Counted from the first letter of the stretch, positions 1 through 13,153 are shown. The stretch: 64,000 nucleotides of DNA from Kitagawia praeruptora (GCA_037693485.1 CM075350.1:67684001-67748000); one strand, 5' to 3'. Notes: generated by a model not told the origin, from the letters alone. Translations and numbers: made by a program.

Positions 1-184
1 ACCTTTCATTTCCCATTTGGTGAGATCACCATCACTCTAGAGGATGTTTACATGATATTGGGATTGCCTGTTCGTGGTCGTGCTGTTACTCATACGGAGC
101 TTTCCGCACCGCTTCCATATTGGCTAAGACGGTGGCATGATTTGAGGTTGACTGAGACCGAACGCAGAGCTATGTATAAAAAAG
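1..184 (+). CDS. PMD exon (partial, 5' end outside window)
   Basis: This encodes the N-terminal part of a plant mobile domain, with the motifs FPFGEITITLEDVYMILGLP and WLRRWHDLR typical of MAIN/MAIL1-like and PP7-long-form-like proteins. It ends at a GT donor after a run of Lys codons (G184|GT). It is nearly identical to the 3' part of the exon at 34490-34945 on the other strand. The upstream remainder lies before base 1. Confidence 0.8.
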
Positions 185-1037
185 GTTTGAATTTTAGTCC
201 ATAAATTCTAATTTCTTGCATTTTAGTCCTTAACATGTTTAATTCTTGCATGTTAAACATTAAATTTTCATTTTTTTGCAATTTAGGAAGATAATTATCT
301 AGTTATTGCATTTTAGTCCATAAATTCTAATTTCTTGCATTTTAGTCCTTAATTTGTTTAATTCTTGCATGTTATACATTAAATTATCATTTCTTTGCAA
401 TTTTGGAAGATAATTATCTAGTTATTACATTTTAGTCCATAAATTCTAATTTCTTGCATTTTAGTCCTTAATTTTTTTAATTCTTGCATGTTATACATTT
501 TCAATTTAGGAAGATAATAATCTACTTATTGCATTTTAACCCATAAATCTTTTCAATTTAGGAAGATAATTATCTACTTATTGCATTTTAACCCATAAAT
601 TCTAATTTCTTGCATTTTAGTCCTTAATTTGTTTAATTCTTGCATGTTATACCTTAAATTTTCATTTCTTTGCAATTTAGGAAGATAATTATCTAGTTAT
701 TGCATTTTAGCCCATAAATTCTAATTTCTTGCATTTTAATTCTTTATTTGTTTAATTCTTGCATGCTATACATTAAATTATCATTTCTTTGCAATTTAGG
801 AAGATAATTATCTGCTTATTGCATTTTAGCCCAAGAATTCTAATTTCTTGCATTTTAGTCCTTAATTTGTTTAATTCTTGCATGTTATACATTAAATTAT
901 CATTTCTTTGCAATTTAGGAAGATAATTATCTAGTTATTGCATTTTAGCCCATAAATTCTAATTTCTTGCATTTTAATCCTTTATTTGTTTAATTCTTGC
1001 ATATTATACCTTAAATTTTTATTTCTTTGCAATTTAG
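185..1037 (+). repeat. Intron with tandem repeats rich in TTGCATTTTAG
   Basis: An intron of about 850 bp made almost entirely of imperfect repeats of roughly 100-120 bp. Each contains TTGCATTTTAG, a TTAATTCTTGCATG block and TTTGCAATTTAG followed by GAAGATAATTATCT. The sense strand therefore carries many pyrimidine-tract plus TAG strings that resemble 3' splice sites. The matching intron in the inverted copy (33674-34489) has the same repeats. Confidence 0.75.
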
Positions 1038-1203
1038 GTGGGGTGAAGCTTCATAGGTTGAGGGAAATGTATAAAAAGAAACCGGAGAAGCCTTCTCCCG
1101 AGTCTATCGAGCATGATGACCTTGTGTACACCCGGGCTTATCTTTTTTACATCATTGGGGGTGTGTTGTTTCCTTCATCGAATAGAGACACCGTGCATCC
1201 TAG
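1038..1203 (+). CDS. PMD exon (166 nt)
   Basis: This continues the plant mobile domain (residues GVKLHRLREMYKKKPEKP, then TRAYLFYIIGGVLFPSSNRD). It is bounded by an AG acceptor at 1036-1037 and a GT donor at 1204-1205. The counterpart on the minus strand at 33508-33673 is exactly the same length, which supports the boundaries. Confidence 0.8.
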
Positions 1204-1366
1204 GTACTTCTTGACTTCATTTCTCTCTCTAGTCCTTGCAATTTATGCTTAAATTTATCTTATTCTTGAATTTTATGCCTTAAATTTCACATTTCTTGCA
1301 TGTTCATCCTTAATTTCTCCAATTATTGAATTCTTACCTTAATTTGCATTTCCTGAATTTTTGCAG

Positions 1367-2058
1367 GTATTTACAGTTAATCCAGAATGCGCATGAGATT
1401 AAGGAGTATGCCTGGGGAGCTGCAGTTTTGAGCTATTTGTTCAGGGGTTTGGCCAAGGCTGCTCAGAAGGGTGCCAAAGCTATTAGTGGGTGCACCATGC
1501 TTTTGCAGCTTTGGTCTTACGAGAGGTTGTTGCCTGGGGCACCTCTGATAGCACCTCGTATGGATTTTGTTTGGCCGAGGGCATTGGCTTGGGCTGAGCC
1601 GGTAGATGGGAGGAGGGTTAACCCCCACCACCATACAGGTCTTTATCGGGGGGACTTTGACAGCTTTCAGCTTGGTTGGCTGACATGGCAGCCTTATCAG
1701 AGATTTTATGACATTCAGGATGTTGATGTGGATTATAATATCGATTTGATGGATGCTCACTATATGGCTCTCGGTCGTGTCTCTCTCATTTCTTTTGATA
1801 TCGTTGAGTATGTCATGCCAGATAGAGTCTTGGGACAGTTTGGTATTCTACAGCATATCCCACAGGCCCCGGTTGCCATGACTTCACTGCGGACGGAGAG
1901 AGCATCTCGTTGGGTGCGGGACAATCATACAGTGACCTTGGCAGATTACGTTGAGGAGTGGCATGCTTTTAATGATGGCATGATACCTATTGTCGAGGAG
2001 GGCAATTACGTGTCTATAGAGGAGTACATGTATTGGTACAGGCGCGTCAGTAAGCTAA
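1367..2058 (+). pseudogene. PMD core exon, first part (split by LTR element)
   Basis: The largest PMD exon, with residues HEIKEYAWGAAVLSYLFRGL, WSYERLLPGAP and FGILQHIPQAPV followed by HTVTLADYVEEW, all typical of the aminotransferase-like PMD core. The exon stops at the target site of the LTR element and resumes at 12900-12979, giving 692 + 80 = 772 nt, identical in length to the uninterrupted exon at 32573-33344. Apart from the insertion this copy keeps an open frame here. Confidence 0.8.
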
Positions 2059-5000
2059 TGTAATAACCGTGAATTCTCGAATAATTTTCCCTAATCAATA
2101 TTTAAATTTTAATTAAGAGCGATGCACTGATATATTTTAATTAGCGCGTTTTGGTAAATTTTAATATTCGTTTGGGAGTAATTATTATAATATATTTAAT
2201 CGGTATTTACTGAAATTAGGAAACTTTAGGAAAATAGGATTTTATTTTTTTTACCGAATTTATTTTAGAAAAAAAAAAACGAAATTTAGAGTCTCATTTT
2301 ATTTGGCCAGTGGGGTAAAAACGAGATTATTATTACCGATCGAATTACTAAGCCCGAGGAGTAGACAGCATTTTTCGATCACGGAAAATGAGTAATTATT
2401 TTCACAAACACGAGAAGGAGACAACATATTCTTTCGCCTAGCACAACTTATTCTTCACGGAGCACAAAATGTTCCAGCGTGTTTGCCTTTTTGTAGTCCC
2501 CAGGGTGATTGTCTCTTTGGAATCAAATAAGCACACAACCGGTCATATATTTAGAAGGGAGGTCTTTAGCTTTTCTCTTCCTGTGAAAGAGACCCAATTC
2601 CTATCTCTTTTAAACAACACTCGACTATATTCATACATACAAAGCAGAGACACAAAACTGACCCTTTTATTTTCTTTCTAGTTAAAATCTCGGACCATAC
2701 ACACTAATATACAGGGGATTTATATTAATATTGGTTAAGGTTTGTGATGCAATCAATTGAGATTATTGATTTGGGGTTTAATAATTGAGGGGAAGAATTA
2801 TGTTAGAGTGTTGTTGTTGTGTTGTGGTGAATCGGAGTAGCAGGGGTGGCTTTGTGTGTTTGTCAGAGACGAGAGAGAGGCAGTCGGGAGAGAAAGAAAG
2901 GAAAAGAAGGTTGAGAGAGATAGAACTAGAGAAGAGATGTATGCGAGAGAGGGAGAGAGGTGAGAACGAGGTGGAGAGAATAGAGAGAGGAGGTTGTTGC
3001 GAGAGAGATAGAGGGACCAGGAGAGAGAGAGAGATTGAGGAGAGTAAGAGAGAAGAAAGAGATGTCGAGAGAGAGGGGTTTGAACGGAGAGAGGAATAGG
3101 AGAGATTCGATGGCGAGGAGAGAGTGAGACAGAGGCGGGAGAGAGATAGTCGAGAGGAAGAACGAGAGAGAGAGATGAGGGTGATTGTTGTAATGTGTGG
3201 TTGAATGGAGTGATAAGGAGACGAGTGTTGAGTGTTGTGATCGAGTTCGAGAGAGAGACAGGGAGAGAGATAGAGGGATGTTGAGGCAGGGAGAGAGATC
3301 AAGAGGGGTGTGAGAAGAGAGATTAAGCGAGAGAGATAGAGAGATGAGGGAGGCGGAGAGAAAGATAGGAGGGAGAGATTGAAAACGGAGAGAGGGAGAG
3401 ATGTACTAGAGAGATTGAAGAGAGATGCAGGGCGGCGGTGCTGGCGGTGCTGGCCGTGGACCCCACGCGCTGCTGCTGTATTTTTTTATAAAACGATACA
3501 GATTAATACAGTTGCAATAAAATTAACGGGGGAGGTTATAATCGGGATTTAATTATTTGAGTTGTTGGTAATTAATAATTTAGTAAAAATATTATAATTG
3601 AGTTATTAATTAAACAGAAATATTTGTGATTTATTGGTCATAATTTAGAGATTTAATAATTAGTTGATAAAAGAGAGATTTAATTGTGAATAAATAGAGT
3701 TAAATAAGGTTTTATTTTTGGAAAGCCGATATTTAATATTCCCGGATTATTTTTATTAACCGGGGCGAATCAGATTATTTTAGAAACTAAAACCTGAATT
3801 ATTATTAAATTATTTATAAGATTAAAATGAACTCTTGGATTATTTTATTTCTGGAATAAATAGAGATTTATAATATTTTTATTGCCTTAAAATGGATTTA
3901 ATTAAAATAGAGCTTTTATGAGAATTTTTGAGATTTGTGTGAGCCAATTATGTTAGAGGCTAAAATCGGATTAATATTAAAAAATGAGTAAAAGAAATTA
4001 GAATTGTGAGGATAATTAAAAGTAGAATTCTTTTGATAAATTATTTTTGGTTAGAAGTGAGAATAATAATAATGGATTGTGGAATTATTTTGAGTATAAA
4101 TAGAGGTTAATATTATTAAACTAGTGAAATTTAGAGAATTGTAGAGAATTCATAAGAGCCAATTTAAAGTAGAAGTGCTTTGTGAATAATTTATTTGTTA
4201 GCGAATACTTAGAAATAATTAGAGACCCTTTTTAAATGGAGAGGTTGCCGTTATATTCGGTAATCCTATTTTCGTTTTTAAGTAAAATTTACGGATATTA
4301 AAATATTATATGGATTAGATTCCTGAGTTCGGAGAAGATTTATTTATCCGGGGATTTATTGGGAAGTTTGACTCCTGATTGTCGGCGGATATAAGTGAGG
4401 GTTAAATGAGGAAGGATGAAGATGGATGAAGTATTGGTTGTGGTTGTTGGATTCACTGTGAGGCGTTTTCCAACGGGAAAACATATATGTTCAGAGGAGA
4501 CGTCTTCGATTATCTTCCTCCAACAGAGAAATTGGTGAGTATGGTTAATACGTTCGAATTGAGTTTATAAGCGTTTATAGAAAATATTAGAATTGTCGTT
4601 TAGAGACTAAAATATTGTCTTATGTTTGATATTGGAATTGACGCGCGAGCTCGATATCGGTGGATTAGACTCGTGACAACCGCAAGAGCGTTGAACCAAA
4701 TAATGATCAAATTAGAAGATTGTGACGCCGTAAGATAGAAGATGAAAGCAGTATTACTGTGACGTTTCATGATAGCTGAGAATTCGAGGCAAGTGTTTTC
4801 CTTCACTTCTTGTTCAAGTGAAATTATTTTAAATATTTTAATTATGGTATTATTCCATTTATTGTCGATCTTGTCGACATTTATTGTTATTCTTCTTTAT
4901 TCAATTTAAACCCCATTTACTATATCGAACTCGTCAATACCCTTGAGACTTTTATTCCTTAATGATGCTTCCTTGTTAGGAGTACAGCTAACCCAATTGT

Positions 5001-5667
5001 TTAGGTAGTCGGGATCCCACTAGTAGAGCACTGAACCTATCATGTTTGAATACCCATTTCATACTTTATTTTAATCCATTCTGTGTTGATAGATTTTTGA
5101 TTCAAAATACTTCTCTTGTGATTTGAGTTTTTTTTTATAGATGATATCGGTTTTCATTAACAATGTTTTATTACTATTCCTATTTTACTACACACTTGCT
5201 GAGCATTTCTTCCGCTCATACTTGTTTGTTTCGAAACCCTAACTTTTCAGTAAAATAGTTTGGCGAGACATATTCGCACAGTTCGAAAAGAGAAGAATCA
5301 TACGCGAACTTGAAGATGATTTGACGCGGGAGGTCTTGATATAATGTAAGGTCTACTTTATATAGTTAAACTTCGATAATTATTATTATGTATTAGATTA
5401 GTTGGCATGGTATACTCCTTGTCGAAGTTATACCAGTGATTTAAGATTTGATCAAAGAGATTGTTATAAAGAAAAGTTTTATTTAATGGAAATTGGATTC
5501 TTGTTTCTGGCACTATAACCTAAAAGATCTTGGATTGTTTGGGTCACAGAGATTAAACTTCAATTTTTGACAATTACAAGGAATGATGTTTTATTAAATT
5601 GGTGATTTTATTTTGAGGATCCTTAGGTAACGACCAAATCTCCTGACCCGGGTGTGGGGTCGTTACA
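2059..5667 (+). repeat. 5' LTR
   Basis: Starts TGTAATAACCG and ends GGGTCGTTACA. It contains a purine (GA)-rich tract at about 2860-3440. Open frames seen inside (for example the Ser/Leu-rich one on the minus strand) arise from that low-complexity tract and are not genes. Confidence 0.92.
2860..3440 (+). repeat. GA-rich low-complexity tract in the LTR (copy at 10087-10667)
   Basis: About 580 bp of the plus strand are mostly GAGA-type purine sequence, ending at a GC-rich patch with GGCGGTGCTG repeats. In the 5' LTR this lies in U3/R, so it may act as promoter or leader sequence, but nothing in the sequence proves that. Confidence 0.7.
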
Positions 5668-5670
5668 GAA

Positions 5671-5681
5671 TGGTATCAGAG
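5671..5681 (+). promoter_or_regulatory. Primer binding site (tRNA-iMet type)
   Basis: TGGTATCAGAG lies 3 nt after the 5' LTR. This is the usual complement of the 3' end of initiator methionine tRNA in plant Ty1 and Ty3 elements. Confidence 0.9.
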
Positions 5682-8585
5682 AAGGGTTATAGTAAACTAG
5701 AAACGAGAGTGAGTAGGAGTGTGTATAGCTAAGTAAGGAACGTCCGAACTCATATAGAGTTCATGTTGGACTATGGGATATAGTACCAATTAGTAGGTTA
5801 AGAATTGAGTGTTCGCGTGAGATGGTTGCGCTAAACTGGATAAAACACCTTGAGACTGTCGATGTCTACTACGGATTTTCAGAGAGTAAGTCTTAAGCGG
5901 GTTGAGAAAACACAAAGACTGAGGCAAGTTCATTCTATCCCTTATCTCCTAAAGAATTTATGAGATTTTCTGAGAATTTTATTTTTTCGAAAGATTCCTG
6001 TTTATTGTGGAAAATTCTTGGCGAAATGCTGATTATTAAGATGTGATGAGAATTTTAGAGTTGACTTATTTATTGAAGTATTAAATCATCTAAAGCTCTT
6101 TTGTGTGCAGAAAATGAATTTTAAATTTTTTAGTCGATCTCATTGATCGGGACGACTCATTAATATCAGTTAACTGAAAGCTTGTCTAATTACTTCTAGA
6201 CAACTAAATATTTATTCTTACCAGTTGAATTTATCTCTCAAATTCGACTACTTTTCTTGACATTGGGCAATGGTTCATAGTTCGAATCATTTATTAAAGT
6301 GGTAACATTTATTTATCCCTTGATAACCAAGTTATACCTCTTGAAGTGTCTACTTTGTTAAAATTGTTGAAGATTATTCGGTTACTTTCCCAAAATCTTG
6401 ATAAATTCAGGGGACGTACTTAGATTGAAATCTAGGGCATCTTATTTTTTTCGAGATGACCCTTAAAGATTATTTCAGTTACAACTACACTCATATATCG
6501 AGGTAGTTTAAATTTTATTGACTTCAATCGGATCTATTATTCAGAATCGATAAATTTTGTTTCAATATTCAAATTTGATTCATTGTTCGAATCAAAATAG
6601 AAACATGCAGAATAGCGAATAGAAGAATAGTATATCATCAGAAATTCCTCTAAAATACCTACTCTAGCGTATTTGGAAGTTTTCTTTTTGAATCGAGTCG
6701 TTCTTATTATTTCAAGACGACTCCATATGATTTATTCTGATTAACGAACCCTTCTTGTTCAAGGGTTGTTACTTTATTGTCTTGTATTGACATATTGTTC
6801 GTGTCAATATAATAAATAAATTTCTTTTAAAAATATTGTGACGGCCTATTGTTCAGGTCGGTCTTGTACAAAGTGTAGACTGACGATCAGCCAGAATCGA
6901 ATAGGAATCCAAATCAAAATATCTTATTCGGAGGAAAAATCATGTAATCCACTGGTCAACATGGGAGATGGCCCATGGGTGTTCTTTCAGATCAACACGG
7001 GGAAAATAAACTCGTGGTATCGAAAGAGAAATATTTGTATTTTGGCACAAATGTTGCCAGGTTGACTTTTCAACCACCTTTACGCTAGCAGAACGATATA
7101 GTGGTACTTGCGACATAGTAGTGATCATGCTATGGGGTATCACGGGTGTGCGGTACTTGCGACACAGTGGTTGATCGCGCTGTGGGGTATCGTGAAGACG
7201 GATGATTATTTTGGCACTAATGTTGCCAGGGTTGAAAATGATAACCCATTTTATGCTAGCAAAGAGAAAAATTTTGGGGGTACCACATCATAGCCCTGAT
7301 CAGGCTAGGTGGGGTATCACAGGAGGACGGTACCTTGAGACATGGTAGTTGATCGCACCATGGGGGATACCGAGAGGTGGAAGACCAGTAATCTTTTCTT
7401 AAATTCTGAGCTGCCAAATAATTGATGATTTTCTTGAAATTCTTGAAATTGTTGAGAAGTTTGTTTCTGATGATCTTGTGGTTGAGATGATTTGAATTCC
7501 TTGAGTTACCAGAGATTTTGAAAGAATTTTCTATATTCTCACAAAATTTGAGAAGTTGCCTATACGGCTTTCATGATTGAAAATTTTACGAGTCTCCTTT
7601 TCGTTCTAGCATTATCTTTCATTATCGCCGAGTTATAAAAATTTCCTGTAAAAGATTTGGGATAGTGAACTTGCCAAACATTTTATGTGCTCACCCTTGG
7701 TTATTATTATAATGTTTCTAACAATGAAATGTGAGAACAATGAGTCTTTCGAATAGAGGTAAGAAGAATGTTGTGCCTGTGTTGGCTGTGATTGTATAAT
7801 AAAGTTTTACGTGAACGGATGAGTGATGACTAAGAAAGTTTCGAGGAATTAAAGAAAGGACTATGATGAGTCGAGACGACGTGCTAACATTGAGATGTTT
7901 AGGCTTAACTGGACAGAACTTCTCGCTGCTGAAGACGTCTACTGTGGAATCTTTAGAGATTATTACTAGTTGACTACGATATAGGGCATCGACAAAGTTA
8001 GGTCGTGCAGAGGAAGAGTTTAGATCGGAGGACGAGCGTTGTAATGCTATTAGGTATCCCGACACATCGCGTGAGTAGGAGTTCGATTCATCCAAAGATT
8101 TGGCTGTGGACGAACCAGCTGATTCGGAGCCGCATGAGCTAATTTGGCAACCGGAGCTACTAATTAGGAAGACGCCACCTAGATATCCGCATGTACCTTC
8201 TAGAAGTTTCTTCTACGATTTTTTTATTATGTAGCGAGCATTATAGAGAGTACAAAAAGGCTACAAAGAAGATGCGAAATGTGATTAATGGCATGTTGGG
8301 AGTAAGATCGTCTAAAGAGATTTAACATTCATTGTGTTCTTCCTTGTTTTGCTGGCACCATATTTTATTTGACGATCAACTATACTTCAATTGAAGATGA
8401 GCTTTGCATATACGATTCGTTCTGTTATAGACCCTTATGATTCCTCTAGTTATCAGTGATTGAAAGAAGTGAAAACAGATATGATGACCTTCTAAGTGGT
8501 CCAATATCCCTTCACGTCGACATAGAATGGGTTGATCAAGTTTAAGGAATTGATGCTAAAACAGAGACTGCTTTTCAAATGAGAT
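5682..8585 (+). other. Internal leader and degenerate gag/pol region without usable frames
   Basis: No long reading frame survives. The only structure I see is the diverged tandem block at 7101-7371 and scattered recurring motifs such as ATTTTGGCAC(A/T)AATGTTGCCAGG near 7040 and 7210. Confidence 0.6.
7101..7371 (+). repeat. Diverged 43-bp repeats in the LTR element leader
   Basis: Four copies of a unit around GGTACTTGCGACA...TTGATCGCGC...TGGGGTATC start near 7101, 7151, 7279 and 7329. Larger flanking stretches (ATTTTGGCAC...GTTGCCAGG and TTTATGCTAGC) are also duplicated. Confidence 0.65.
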
Positions 8586-8589
8586 TACG

Positions 8590-9270
8590 CATTTTCTACC
8601 AATTAGTGACAAGTACTCCGTTGAAAGATTTGTGAAGATATACCTAAGGGAAATTATGGTTCGACATAGAGTGTCTGTTTCAATTATATGTGATAGAGAC
8701 GGTCGTTTTACTTCTCGATCTTGGAAAAGTTTTCAGGAATGTCTTGGCACGAGATTAAATTTGAGCATTGCATATCATCCACAGACCAACGGAAAAAAAA
8801 AAAAAAAGACAAAGCATTTGAAGTGGGAAATAAGGTGATACTAAGAGTTTCATCGTGGAAGGGAGTAATAAGATTCAGGAAGAAAAGACAAATTGAGCCC
8901 TAGATATATAGGATCTTTTGAGATTTTCAGGAAGATAGGACCACTAGCTTAGCAGTTGGCCCTACCTCGAGACCTTCACCATATCCATCATATGTTTCAT
9001 GTTTCTGCGATAAAAGAGCATCATTCTGATTTCAGTTATGTTATAACCTACGAACCAGTGAAAAATCCGTCATGATTTGACACACGGGGAACAACGAGTG
9101 TAGATCCGAGATTTCAAAGTGTGAGAGTTAAGAACTAAGAGAGAAAATTTGGAAAAAGTACTTTGGAGAAACCGCCTAGTTGAGGAAGCCACGTAGGAAT
9201 TGGAAAGTGAAATCGGAATAAATATCCTGAATTGTTTATTGCGTAATTTTGATTCCGAGGACGGAATCCT
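8590..9270 (+). pseudogene. Gypsy integrase and chromodomain remnants
   Basis: Translated pieces match the Ty3/Gypsy integrase core around the second catalytic Asp (ICDRDGRFTSRSWKSFQECL, then LSIAYHPQTNG). After an internal deletion at an A-run near 8800 comes the GPF-type C-terminal region (SPRYIGSFEIF, HHMFHVSAIKEHHSD) and a decayed chromodomain tail (VLWRNRLVEEAT). Stops and frameshifts occur throughout. The chromodomain and iMet primer site place it among chromoviruses; the long LTRs suggest the Tekay/Del lineage. Confidence 0.8.
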
Positions 9271-9272
9271 AT

Positions 9273-9284
9273 AAGGGGGGAAGA
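9273..9284 (+). promoter_or_regulatory. Polypurine tract
   Basis: AAGGGGGGAAGA lies immediately before the 3' LTR, as expected for the plus-strand primer. Confidence 0.85.
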
Positions 9285-9285
9285 C

Positions 9286-12200
9286 TGTAATAACCGTGAA
9301 TTCTCGAATAATTTTCCCTAATCAATATTTAAATTTTAATTAAGAGCGATGCACTGATATATTTTAATTAGCGCGTTTTGGTAAATTTTAATATTCGTTT
9401 GGGAGTAATTATTATAATATATTTAATCGGTATTTACTGAAATTAGGAAACTTTAGGAAAATAGGATTTTATTTTTTTTACCGAATTTATTTTAGAAAAA
9501 AAAAAACGAAATTTAGAGTCTCATTTTATTTGGCCAGTGGGGTAAAAACGAGATTATTATTACCGATCGAATTACTAAGCCCGAGGAGTAGACAGCATTT
9601 TTCGATCACGGAAAATGAGTAATTATTTTCACAAACACGAGAAGGAGACAACATATTCTTTCGCCTAGCACAACTTATTCTTCACGGAGCACAAAATATT
9701 CCAGCGTGTTTGCCTTTTTGTAGTCCCCAGGGTGATTGTCTCTTTGGAATCAAATAAGCACACAACCGGTCATATATTTAGAAGGGAGGTCTTTAGCTTT
9801 TCTCTTCCTGTGAAAGAGACCCAATTCCTATCTCTTTTAAACAACACTCGACTATATTCATACATACAAAGCAGAGACACAAAACTGACCCTTTTATTTT
9901 CTTTCTAGTTAAAATCTCGGACCATACACACTAATATACAGGGGATTTATATTAATATTGGTTAAGGTTTGTGATGCAATCAATTGAGATTATTGATTTG
10001 GGGTTTAATAATTGAGGGGAAGAATTATGTTAGAGTGTTGTTGTTGTGTTGTGGTGAATCGGAGTAGCAGGGGTGGCTTTGTGTGTTTGTCAGAGACGAG
10101 AGAGAGGCAGTCGGGAGAGAAAGAAAGGAAAAGAAGGTTGAGAGAGATAGAACTAGAGAAGAGATGTATGCGAGAGAGGGAGAGAGGTGAGAACGAGGTG
10201 GAGAGAATAGAGAGAGGAGGTTGTTGCGAGAGAGATAGAGGGACCAGGAGAGAGAGAGAGATTGAGGAGAGTAAGAGAGAAGAAAGAGATGTCGAGAGAG
10301 AGGGGTTTGAACGGAGAGAGGAATAGGAGAGATTCGATGGCGAGGAGAGAGTGAGACAGAGGCGGGAGAGAGATAGTCGAGAGGAAGAACGAGAGAGAGA
10401 GATGAGGGTGATTGTTGTAATGTGTGGTTGAATGGAGTGATAAGGAGACGAGTGTTGAGTGTTGTGATCGAGTTCGAGAGAGAGACAGGGAGAGAGATAG
10501 AGGGATGTTGAGGCAGGGAGAGAGATCAAGAGGGGTGTGAGAAGAGAGATTAAGCGAGAGAGATAGAGAGATGAGGGAGGCGGAGAGAAAGATAGGAGGG
10601 AGAGATTGAAAACGGAGAGAGGGAGAGATGTACTAGAGAGATTGAAGAGAGATGCAGGGCGGCGGTGCTGGCGGTGCTGGCCGTGGACCCCACGCGCTGC
10701 TGCTGTATTTTTTTATAAAACGATACAGATTAATACAGTTGCAATAAAATTAACGGGGGAGGTTATAATCGGGATTTAATTATTTGAGTTGTTGGTAATT
10801 AATAATTTAGTAAAAATATTATAATTGAGTTATTAATTAAACAGAAATATTTGTGATTTATTGGTCATAATTTAGAGATTTAATAATTAGTTGATAAAAG
10901 AGAGATTTAATTGTGAATAAATAGAGTTAAATAAGGTTTTATTTTTGGAAAGCCGATATTTAATATTCCCGGATTATTTTTATTAACCGGGGCGAATCAG
11001 ATTATTTTAGAAACTAAAACCTGAATTATTATTAAATTATTTATAAGATTAAAATGAACTCTTGGATTATTTTATTTCTGGAATAAATAGAGATTTATAA
11101 TATTTTTATTGCCTTAAAATGGATTTAATTAAAATAGAGCTTTTATGAGAATTTTTGAGATTTGTGTGAGCCAATTATGTTAGAGGCTAAAATCGGATTA
11201 ATATTAAAAAATGAGTAAAAGAAATTAGAATTGTGAGGATAATTAAAAGTAGAATTCTTTTGATAAATTATTTTTGGTTAGAAGTGAGAATAATAATAAT
11301 GGATTGTGGAATTATTTTGAGTATAAATAGAGGTTAATATTATTAAACTAGTGAAATTTAGAGAATTGTAGAGAATTCATAAGAGCCAATTTAAAGTAGA
11401 AGTGCTTTGTGAATAATTTATTTGTTAGCGAATACTTAGAAATAATTAGAGACCCTTTTTAAATGGAGAGGTTGCCGTTATATTCGGTAATCCTATTTTC
11501 GTTTTTAAGTAAAATTTACGGATATTAAAATATTATATGGATTAGATTCCTGAGTTCGGAGAAGATTTATTTATCCGGGGATTTATTGGGAAGTTTGACT
11601 CCTGATTGTCGGCGGATATAAGTGAGGGTTAAATGAGGAAGGATGAAGATGGATGAAGTATTGGTTGTGGTTGTTGGATTCACTGTGAGGCGTTTTCCAA
11701 CGGGAAAACATATATGTTCAGAGGAGACGTCTTCGATTATCTTCCTCCAACAGAGAAATTGGTGAGTATGGTTAATACGTTCGAATTGAGTTTATAAGCG
11801 TTTATAGAAAATATTAGAATTGTCGTTTAGAGACTAAAATATTGTCTTATGTTTGATATTGGAATTGACGCGCGAGCTCGATATCGGTGGATTAGACTCG
11901 TGACAACCGCAAGAGCGTTGAACCAAATAATGATCAAATTAGAAGATTGTGACGCCGTAAGATAGAAGATGAAAGCAGTATTACTGTGACGTTTCATGAT
12001 AGCTGAGAATTCGAGGCAAGTGTTTTCCTTCACTTCTTGTTCAAGTGAAATTATTTTAAATATTTTAATTATGGTATTATTCCATTTATTGTCGATCTTG
12101 TCGACATTTATTGTTATTCTTCTTTATTCAATTTAAACCCCATTTACTATATCGAACTCGTCAATACCCTTGAGACTTTTATTCCTTAATGATGCTTCCT

Positions 12201-12894
12201 TGTTAGGAGTACAGCTAACCCAATTGTTTAGGTAGTCGGGATCCCACTAGTAGAGCACTGAACCTATCATGTTTGAATACCCATTTCATACTTTATTTTA
12301 ATCCATTCTGTGTTGATAGATTTTTGATTCAAAATACTTCTCTTGTGATTTGAGTTTTTTTTTATAGATGATATCGGTTTTCATTAACAATGTTTTATTA
12401 CTATTCCTATTTTACTACACACTTGCTGAGCATTTCTTCCGCTCATACTTGTTTGTTTCGAAACCCTAACTTTTCAGTAAAATAGTTTGGCGAGACATAT
12501 TCGCACAGTTCGAAAAGAGAAGAATCATACGCGAACTTGAAGATGATTTGACGCGGGAGGTCTTGATATAATGTAAGGTCTACTTTATATAGTTAAACTT
12601 CGATAATTATTATTATGTATTAGATTAGTTGGCATGGTATACTCCTTGTCGAAGTTATACCAGTGATTTAAGATTTGATCAAAGAGATTGTTATAAAGAA
12701 AAGTTTTATTTAATGGAAATTGGATTCTTGTTTCTGGCACTATAACCTAAAAGATCTTGGATTGTTTGGGTCACAGAGATTAAACTTCAATTTTTGACAA
12801 TTACAAGGAATGATGTTTTATTAAATTGGTGATTTTATTTTGAGGATCCTTAGGTAACGACCAAATCTCCTGACCCGGGTGTGGGGTCGTTACA
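9286..12894 (+). repeat. 3' LTR
   Basis: Same length as the 5' LTR, offset by 7227 bp. The target duplication GCTAA follows at 12895-12899. Confidence 0.92.
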
Positions 12895-12899
12895 GCTAA

Positions 12900-12979
12900 G
12901 GATTGCTCCATTTGTGGCTGAGCATCGTTCTAAGATTGTGCCTCGTGACTGGTATCCCCAGCAGGACATGGATGATGCG
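12900..12979 (+). pseudogene. PMD core exon, second part
   Basis: Continuation of the exon split at 2058 (residues RIAPFVAEHRSKIVPRDWYP), ending at a GT donor. The following intron (12980-13153) holds several sense-orientation copies of TTGCATTTTAGACCTTTATTT. Confidence 0.8.
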
Positions 12980-13153
12980 GTATGCATTATATACCGTTAT
13001 TTTTCTAATTCTTGCATTTTAGACCTTTATTTCTCCCATTCATGCATTTTAGACATTTATTTGTATATTTCTGCATTTTAGACCTTTATTTATATACTTT
13101 TGCACTTTAGACCTTTATTTATCTAATTCCTGCATCTAAATACTTCAATGCAG

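Larger units (their letters stand above)
2059..12894 (+). mobile_element. Young, probably non-autonomous Ty3/Gypsy chromovirus (Tekay/Del-like), 10.8 kb
   Basis: A complete LTR retrotransposon. The two LTRs are 3609 bp each (2059-5667 and 9286-12894) with TGTAA...TTACA ends and a 5-bp target duplication GCTAA at 2054-2058 and 12895-12899. A tRNA-iMet type primer site and a polypurine tract are present. The internal region (3.6 kb) has no intact gag or pol, only integrase and chromodomain remnants at 8.6-9.25 kb. The LTRs are the same length and I found a single base difference (G at 2469 versus A at 9696), so the insertion is very recent although the interior is dead; it was presumably mobilised by a relative. 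The empty site is preserved in the inverted copy near 32.65 kb. Confidence 0.92.

Noticed and set aside
2785..3302. Long open frames on both strands in the LTR (also 10005-10529)
   Set aside because: They come from the GA-rich tract, show only Ser/Leu or Arg/Glu low complexity, and are repeated identically in both LTRs.
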